A DNA stretch of 18,790 nucleotides from Acidovorax sp. (GTDB lineage Bacteria > Pseudomonadota > Gammaproteobacteria > Burkholderiales > Burkholderiaceae_C): contig WOZN01000093.1 in NCBI GenBank assembly GCA_011620245.1, forward strand, positions 2,209-20,998, read 5' to 3'. The notes beneath the pieces were generated by a model that did no database searches, was not told the origin of the DNA, and saw only the letters and a program-made list of their open reading frames with translations. The position numbers and the translations under genes were made by a program. Numbering within the stretch: position 1 is the first letter of the stretch; the number at the start of each line of letters is the position of its first letter. Shown piece by piece: positions 15,787 to 18,790 of this stretch.

Positions 15787-17112
15787 ATGACATCTCTTTG
15801 TTCAGAACACCTGCCTGCCCCCACTTCATTCCCCAGCTTTTCGCCCACGCAGCCCCACCGCCCGCTTCGCCAACTGGCCTCGGCCACCCTGGTGGGCCTG
15901 GCCTTGCTGATCGGCGCCTGCTCTGATAAGGCCCCGCCGGCGGCGCCGCGCGGCCCGGTGGAAGTGGGCGTGGTCACCCTGAAGCCCGAGCGCCAGACCG
16001 TCACCACCGAATTGCCCGGCCGCACCAGCGCCTACCTGAGCGCCGAAATTCGCCCGCAGGTGGGCGGCATCGTGCAGCAGCGCCTTTTCACCGAAGGCGC
16101 GCAGGTCAAGGCCGGACAGGCGCTTTACCAGCTCGATGCCTCGCCTTATCAGGTGGCGCTGGCCAGCGCCGAGGCGTCGGTGGCCAGGGCGCAGGCCAGT
16201 GTGGGCACGGCAGAGGTCAACGCCCGGCGCAATGCCGAACTGGTAAAGATCGATGCGGTCAGCCAGCAGGTGCATGACGACAGCCAGGCCGCGCTGGTGC
16301 AGGCCCGCGCCGACCTGGCCGTGGCCCGCGCGGCGCGGGACAACGCCCGCATCAACCTGGACTACACCCGCATCAAGGCGCCGATTTCAGGCCGCACCGC
16401 CACCTCCACCGTCACCCCCGGCGCGCTGGTCACCGCCAACCAGGCCGCCGTGCTCACCACCATCTTGCAGCTCGATCCGCTGTATGTGGATGTCACCCAG
16501 TCCAGCACCGAGGTGCTGCGCCTCAAGAGCGACATGGCGCGCGGACGCATCCAGAAAAGCGGCCAGACCGAGGCGCCCATCACCCTGCAGCTGGAGGACG
16601 GCAGCCGCTACCCCCACCCCGGCAAGCTGCAGTTCGCGGGCGTGAGCGTAAACCCCAACACCGGCGCCGTGACCCTGCGCGCCGTGGTACCCAACCCCGA
16701 CGGCCTGCTCATGCCCGGCATGTATGTGCGTGCAGTGCTGGAAACCGGCATCAACGAGCAGGCGCTGCTGGTGCCCCAGCAGGGTGTGAACCGGGACACG
16801 GCAGGCAATGCCAGCGTGCTGCTGGTCAACGCCGACAGCAAGATCGAGCGGCGCAAGATTGCGGTGGAAGCGGCCGTGGGCAACCGCTGGCTGGTGGGCA
16901 GCGGGCTGGCGGCGGGCGATCGCGTGGTGCTGGATGGCTTTCAGCGCATCAAACCCGGCGACACCGTGAAACCGACCGAGGTGGCGCCCAAGCCGATGGC
17001 CGCCAAGATGGTCGCCAATGGGGCTGCCGCCGCAACATCCACCCCGATGCCTGCCTCCGCGCCTGCCGCCCCAGCGGCACCGGCCGCACCGGCCGCACCG
17101 GCCGCACGCTGA
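15787..17112 (+). CDS. RND efflux periplasmic adaptor, AcrA/MexA family (lipoprotein)
   Basis: This 441-residue adaptor bridges an RND pump and an outer-membrane channel. ATG 15787 (MTSLCSEH) leads to a lipoprotein signal with lipobox LLIGAC and the cysteine at about residue 43. Family motifs follow: [33 protein letters not shown], the lipoyl half [14 protein letters not shown], an alpha-hairpin of about 90 residues, [15 protein letters not shown], the beta-barrel ([15 protein letters not shown]) and [14 protein letters not shown], with the membrane-proximal domain at the end. An Ala/Pro tail is encoded partly by three copies of GCACCGGCC (17077-17103). The frame stays open back to 15571 but that extension is translated repeat sequence. 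The RND gene starts 13 bp downstream, so they form an operon. No repressor gene is next to it, because the inverted-repeat cassette occupies the upstream side. Confidence 0.93.
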   Translation: MTSLCSEHLPAPTSFPSFSPTQPHRPLRQLASATLVGLALLIGACSDKAPPAAPRGPVEVGVVTLKPERQTVTTELPGRTSAYLSAEIRPQVGGIVQQRLFTEGAQVKAGQALYQLDASPYQVALASAEASVARAQASVGTAEVNARRNAELVKIDAVSQQVHDDSQAALVQARADLAVARAARDNARINLDYTRIKAPISGRTATSTVTPGALVTANQAAVLTTILQLDPLYVDVTQSSTEVLRLKSDMARGRIQKSGQTEAPITLQLEDGSRYPHPGKLQFAGVSVNPNTGAVTLRAVVPNPDGLLMPGMYVRAVLETGINEQALLVPQQGVNRDTAGNASVLLVNADSKIERRKIAVEAAVGNRWLVGSGLAAGDRVVLDGFQRIKPGDTVKPTEVAPKPMAAKMVANGAAAATSTPMPASAPAAPAAPAAPAAPAAR

Positions 17113-17125
17113 GGGCCGGCCCGCC

Positions 17126-18790
17126 ATGGCACAGTTCTTCATCGACCGGCCCGTCTTTGCGTGGGTCATCGCCATCATCATCATGCTCGCCGGCGCCATG
17201 TCCATCCTGACATTGCCGCTGGAGCAATACCCCGACATCGCGCCGCCGCGCGTGTCGATCAGCGCCCTGTACACCGGTGCGTCGGCCAAGACCGTCGAAG
17301 AATCGGTCACGCAGGTGATCGAGCAGCAGCTCAAGGGCCTCGACAACCTGATCTACATGGGCTCGACCAGCGACGCCTCGGGCAACTCGCGCACCACGCT
17401 CACGTTCAACGCCGGCACCAACATCGACGTGGCCCAGGTGCAGGTGCAAAACAAGCTGCAGCAGGCCATGTCGCGCCTGCCGCCGGCCGTGCAGAGCCGG
17501 GGGGTTACCGTCACCAAGGGCGGCAACGACTACCTGATGATCATCACTTTCACCTCGCCCGACCCCAGCGTGTCGCAGGTGGACATCGGTGACTACATCA
17601 CGAGCAACCTCGTGGACGTGGTCAGCCGCGTCGACGGCGTGGGCGACGTCCTCACGCTGGGCACAGGCTATGCCATGCGCGTCTGGCTCGACCCGGGCAA
17701 GCTTGAAAAATACGCGCTCATGCCGTCGGACATTGGCAACGCCATCAATGCGCAGAACGCGCAGATTTCGGCGGGCCAGCTCGGTGCGCTGCCCGCCGTG
17801 GGCGAGCAGCAGCTCAATGCCACCATCACGGCGCGCAGCAAGCTGCAGACCAAGGAAGAGTTCGAGCAGATCGTGCTCAAGTCCACCACCGACGGCGCCG
17901 CCGTGCGCCTCAAAGACGTGGCGCGCATCGAGCTGGGCGCGGAAAACCTCACCATCACCTCCCGCCTGAACGGCCAGCCCGGCGCCGGCATGGGCGTGGT
18001 GCTGGCCGACGGCGCCAACGCCACGGCCGTGGCCCAGGCCGTGAACGCCAGGATCGCCGAGCTGCAGCCCTTCTTCCCCTACCAGCTCAAGCCCTTCACC
18101 AGCTACGACACCACGCCGTTTGTGAACGCTTCCATTAAAGAAGTGGTCATGGCCCTGCTCGAAGCCATGGCGCTGGTGGTGCTGGTGATGTATATCTTCT
18201 TGCAGAACTTCCGCGCCACGCTGATTCCGGCCATTGCGGTACCCGTGGTGCTGCTGGGCACCTTCGGGGTGCTGTCGGTCGCGGGTTTTTCGATCAACAC
18301 GCTCACCATGTTCGGCCTGGTGCTGGCCATCGGCCTGCTGGTGGACGACGCCATCGTGGTGGTGGAAAACGTCGAGCGCGTGATGAGCGAGGAAGGCCTG
18401 TCCCCCAAGGAGGCCACGCGCAAGTCGATGGCCGAGATCACCCCCGCCCTTGTGGGCATCGCGCTCACGCTGTCGGCGGTGTTCATCCCCATGGCGTTCT
18501 TCGGCGGCTCCACCGGCGTGATCTACCGGCAGTTTTCCATCACCATCGTGTCGGCCATGGTGCTGTCGGTGCTGGTGGCCCTGACGCTCACGCCCGCGCT
18601 GTGCGCCACCTTGCTCAAGCCCATTGCCAAGGGGCTGCACAGCCCCCATGGCGCGCCCCGCAAGGGCATTGCAGGCTGGGCCGACCGCTTTTTTGCCGGC
18701 TTCAACCAGCGCTTCGAGCGCACGGCAGACAGCTACCAGCGCGGCGTGGGCGGCGTGGTGCGCCGGGGCAAACGCATGCTGCTGGTGTAC
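17126..18790 (+). CDS. RND multidrug efflux pump, AcrB/MexB/MexF (HAE1) family, 3' truncated by window
   Basis: The first 555 residues of an inner-membrane proton-driven pump are present; family members have about 1050. It begins [20 protein letters not shown], the standard start with the first helix at about 9-29. It continues through [38 protein letters not shown], the porter domains (residues about 40-330), and helices 2-6. The proton-relay pair falls at Asp407-Asp408 in [16 protein letters not shown], the same numbering as E. coli AcrB. The frame is open to the last base. ATG 17126 follows the adaptor stop by 13 bp, with GAGG at 17111-17114. With the adaptor it should export hydrophobic drugs, solvents or detergents; the outer-membrane partner would lie beyond the window or be shared. 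Confidence 0.95.
   Translation, partial: MAQFFIDRPVFAWVIAIIIMLAGAMSILTLPLEQYPDIAPPRVSISALYTGASAKTVEESVTQVIEQQLKGLDNLIYMGSTSDASGNSRTTLTFNAGTNIDVAQVQVQNKLQQAMSRLPPAVQSRGVTVTKGGNDYLMIITFTSPDPSVSQVDIGDYITSNLVDVVSRVDGVGDVLTLGTGYAMRVWLDPGKLEKYALMPSDIGNAINAQNAQISAGQLGALPAVGEQQLNATITARSKLQTKEEFEQIVLKSTTDGAAVRLKDVARIELGAENLTITSRLNGQPGAGMGVVLADGANATAVAQAVNARIAELQPFFPYQLKPFTSYDTTPFVNASIKEVVMALLEAMALVVLVMYIFLQNFRATLIPAIAVPVVLLGTFGVLSVAGFSINTLTMFGLVLAIGLLVDDAIVVVENVERVMSEEGLSPKEATRKSMAEITPALVGIALTLSAVFIPMAFFGGSTGVIYRQFSITIVSAMVLSVLVALTLTPALCATLLKPIAKGLHSPHGAPRKGIAGWADRFFAGFNQRFERTADSYQRGVGGVVRRGKRMLLVY

Overview
The window is GC-rich DNA from a betaproteobacterium, most likely a member of the Comamonadaceae (Acidovorax, Alicycliphilus or a relative). 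This rests on the protein families, the strong preference for CTG, GCC and GGC codons, and two short dispersed repeats that I associate with that family (7520-7563 and 10279-10343). I saw no rRNA, tRNA, CRISPR array or transposase gene.

Layout. (a) 1-1172, plus strand: the 3' part of a secreted alpha/beta hydrolase with a glycine-rich linker, followed by a rho-independent terminator at 1312-1346. (b) 6259-1417, minus strand: a four-gene MacAB-type tripartite efflux operon, in the order outer-membrane lipoprotein, adaptor, ATPase, permease; ATPase and permease are separate, overlapping genes. (c) 7466-6423, minus strand: tsaD, for tRNA t6A modification. (d) 7729-11992, plus strand: nitrate uptake. 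A NasT-type ANTAR antiterminator is followed by a long regulatory region and then a three-gene nitrate ABC transporter (binding protein with a twin-arginine signal, permease, ATPase). (e) 12595-12155, minus strand: a small two-CBS-domain protein. (f) 13088-15634: a cassette bounded by 64-bp near-perfect inverted repeats and carrying one gene, a 763-residue fusion of a ferredoxin-reductase-like FAD/NAD oxidoreductase with a patatin-like phospholipase. (g) 15787-18790, plus strand: an AcrA/MexA-type adaptor and the 5' two-thirds or less of an AcrB-type RND pump, cut by the window end.

The nitrate region is the best-resolved regulatory story. The leader of the transporter operon shows a consensus sigma-54 promoter, an NtrC-like dyad about 133 bp upstream of the predicted start, a two-hairpin element beginning at that start whose second loop fits the ANTAR-target rule, and a strong intrinsic terminator ending 25 nt before the start codon. 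This suggests nitrogen limitation (NtrC, sigma-54) starts transcription and nitrate-responsive NasT lets it pass the terminator. The NasS sensor that normally partners NasT is not in the window.

The inverted-repeat cassette with the reductase-patatin fusion is the most unusual unit. It has no transposase, its codon use is less CTG-dominated than that of its neighbours, and it sits directly upstream of the RND pump genes, where a local regulator often lies.
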